A stretch of 64,000 nt of DNA from assembly GCA_003576905.1 (NCBI GenBank), contig QEVG01000001.1:186001-250000 (forward strand), read 5' to 3'. Shown piece after piece: positions 62,893 to 64,000 of this stretch (position 1 is the stretch's first letter; every line of letters begins with the position of its first letter). Made by a program: the position numbers and the translations under genes. Source of the DNA: Planctomycetota bacterium (GTDB taxonomy: Bacteria; Planctomycetota; Phycisphaerae; UBA1845; UTPLA1). The notes under the pieces were generated by a model that saw only the letters and a program-made list of their open reading frames with translations, was not told the DNA's origin and searched no databases.

Positions 62893-63615
62893 CTATGCGC
62901 CGCGATCCGTCCGCTCGCGCTCGCGCCGTTCCCAGACCTCTTCGGCCTCGGGTCTTCGAAGATACAGAGGGACAAGGTCGCGCGCGGCCGTAAACTGCCC
63001 GGCCTGGGCCATCGGCCAACCCAGTTGATGCACGTTGGCGGCGGTCGGCGTCCACAGAGCGCGATCGACGACCCGCGCGCCGACGGCGGCGACCGCGTCG
63101 GGATGATACTCGACGCCCTCCCCCATCACTGAAACCGAGCCGGACGGGTGCGAAAGAAGTTCCGCAGGACGGGTCACTCGCGGCGGTTGTTCCTCAGCGT
63201 ATGCACCGCCGGAAAAGCGAAACACTGTGCCGAAGACCTGGCCCCTCTTGGCGTCCAGGATAACAGCAAGCGGTGAGGGCGGATCGGCTAGATCCGCACA
63301 GGCACGGGCGATCACGGAAAGCGTGGGCACGGCGACGATCTTTGCCCCGCAGGCCAGGGCCAGATGGCGCGCAAACGTGACCGCGACCCGCAGGCCGGTA
63401 AAGCTGCCGGGCCCGATCGACAGGTAACACTGGCGAACGGCGGATGCCACCACGCCGGTGTCCTCCTGGATCTTTTGGAGGGCGGGCAGAAGCTCGCGTG
63501 CATGTTCGGTCTGCGTCGAAAACGGGCACTGGCCGAGCAGGTCCCCCCCCCGGGCAAGGGCGACCGAGCCCGATCGGCCCGACGTTTCGATGGCGATGAT
63601 GAACGGTTCGGTCAT
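62893..63615 (-). CDS. tsaB: tRNA threonylcarbamoyladenosine biosynthesis protein TsaB
   Basis: A 240-residue ASKHA-fold partner of TsaD, needed for the t6A modification next to the anticodon of ANN-reading tRNAs. Motifs: IIAIETSGRSGSVALARG at the N-terminus, HARELLPALQKI, LSIGPGSFTGLRVAVTFAR and AVILDAKRGQVFGTVFRF. Full length and start are standard. tsaD, tsaE and tsaC are not in the window. Confidence 0.94.
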   Translation of the reverse strand: MTEPFIIAIETSGRSGSVALARGGDLLGQCPFSTQTEHARELLPALQKIQEDTGVVASAVRQCYLSIGPGSFTGLRVAVTFARHLALACGAKIVAVPTLSVIARACADLADPPSPLAVILDAKRGQVFGTVFRFSGGAYAEEQPPRVTRPAELLSHPSGSVSVMGEGVEYHPDAVAAVGARVVDRALWTPTAANVHQLGWPMAQAGQFTAARDLVPLYLRRPEAEEVWERRERERTDRGA

Positions 63616-63710
63616 GCCGGGTTCGACTCGCTCCGCGGTCCCTTCGCGGGTAGGATAGCGGGCCTGAGAGGAATGACCAAGTCACCCGGACTCCTGAGGA
63701 GCGTGTTCCC

Positions 63711-64000
63711 GTGGCCAGCTCGCACCTGCTGATTGAAGACTACGCCGGTGTCACCGTCGTGACGTTCACTGACAGCTCGATCCTGGATGCCGCGACGATC
63801 GACCAGATCGGCAAGGACCTGTATCACCTGACGGACGTTCAGAACAAGCAGAAGCTCGTGCTGGATTTTACGAATGTGAAGTTCCTTTCGTCGCATGCGC
63901 TGGGGGTGTTCATGACTCTTCAGCGAAAGGCCAACGCCATCAAAGGGGTCATGGTGATCGCGGCCCTGCGGAAGGAACTCATGAAGGTCTTCAGCCTGAC
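63711..64000 (+). CDS. STAS-domain anti-sigma factor antagonist, 3' end cut by window
   Basis: From GTG 63711 (GAGGAG about nine bases before) an open frame of 96 codons runs off the window end. The protein has the STAS fold: TVVTFTDSSILDAATIDQIGKDLYHL, then LVLDFTNVKFLSSHALGVFMTLQRKA. The phosphorylatable Ser of SpoIIAA-type proteins falls in FLSSHALG. It probably antagonises an anti-sigma factor or acts in a partner-switch pathway. An anti-sigma or phosphatase partner is not in the window. Confidence 0.85.
   Translation, partial: MASSHLLIEDYAGVTVVTFTDSSILDAATIDQIGKDLYHLTDVQNKQKLVLDFTNVKFLSSHALGVFMTLQRKANAIKGVMVIAALRKELMKVFSL

Noticed and set aside
1-64000. CRISPR arrays, insertion sequences, integrase or prophage genes
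   Set aside because: No regularly spaced repeats, transposase, integrase or phage structural gene was recognised anywhere in the window.

Overview
The window is a GC-rich bacterial chromosome segment with about 47 protein genes, one tRNA, and no transposase, integrase, prophage, plasmid or CRISPR signature. The organism is most likely a member of the Planctomycetota or a close PVC relative with a diderm, LPS-bearing envelope. The basis for this is: two secreted PQQ-type beta-propeller proteins that begin their mature part with W-P-x-F-R-G motifs, a DUF1573 protein, a secreted five-haem protein ending in a dockerin-like repeat, a redoxin/cytochrome/monooxygenase fusion, GreA carried on a very long N-terminal region (an arrangement known from Chlamydiae), many lipoproteins, and the habit of keeping genes such as nuoD, hutU and mreC apart from their usual operons. 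This placement is an inference from gene content; no rRNA is present.

Layout. 1-5 kb: subtilisin-like secreted protease (cut by the window start), NAD+ synthetase, a secreted beta-propeller protein, and a tRNA-Glu(CUC) with its own promoter and terminator. 5.5-9 kb: a forward run of a zinc-ribbon protein, two small membrane proteins, a DUF1573 protein and an LpxL-type acyltransferase. 9-12 kb: a large lipoprotein with a PKD-like domain and eight tandem FN3-like repeats. 12.5-19 kb: a compact reverse operon for the LPS core: heptosyltransferase, three WaaP/InaA-type kinase genes carrying four kinase domains, a GT4 glycosyltransferase, then PlsY. 19-26 kb: FabI, a MEMO-family protein, a PTS EIIA-like protein, the multihaem protein and urocanate hydratase. 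26-32 kb: several oxidoreductase-like genes, including two unusual multidomain fusions, and a 107-nt element with the folding potential of a cloverleaf. 32-37 kb: a charged secreted protein, the GreA fusion, an EamA transporter and a sirtuin. 37-48 kb: a giant MscK-like channel, an RmlC-like cupin, an RluA-like protein lacking the catalytic Asp, MreC, a lipin/App1-like lipoprotein, a CDF metal transporter, a lipoprotein and a second beta-propeller protein. 48-64 kb: a lipoprotein, a soluble PAS histidine kinase, BamA, FxsA, a candidate ~213-nt ncRNA, MutL, a PhoD-like phosphatase, a DAACS symporter, NuoD, a lipoprotein, threonine aldolase, a tiny secreted protein, TsaB and the start of a STAS protein.

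How it works together: the clearest functional theme is envelope building. LpxL-like acyltransferase, FabI and PlsY supply or transfer acyl chains; the GT9/GT4/kinase operon should extend and phosphorylate the LPS inner core; BamA inserts outer-membrane proteins; MreC shapes the cell. A second theme is extracytoplasmic redox and degradation (five-haem protein, redoxin-cytochrome-monooxygenase, DJ-1/dioxygenase fusion, beta-propellers). The most novel items are the kinase-rich LPS operon with its double-kinase protein, the metal-binding/DJ-1/dioxygenase fusion, the cloverleaf-like element at 26.5 kb, the candidate 6S-like RNA at 54 kb, and the RluA homologue with a degenerate active site.
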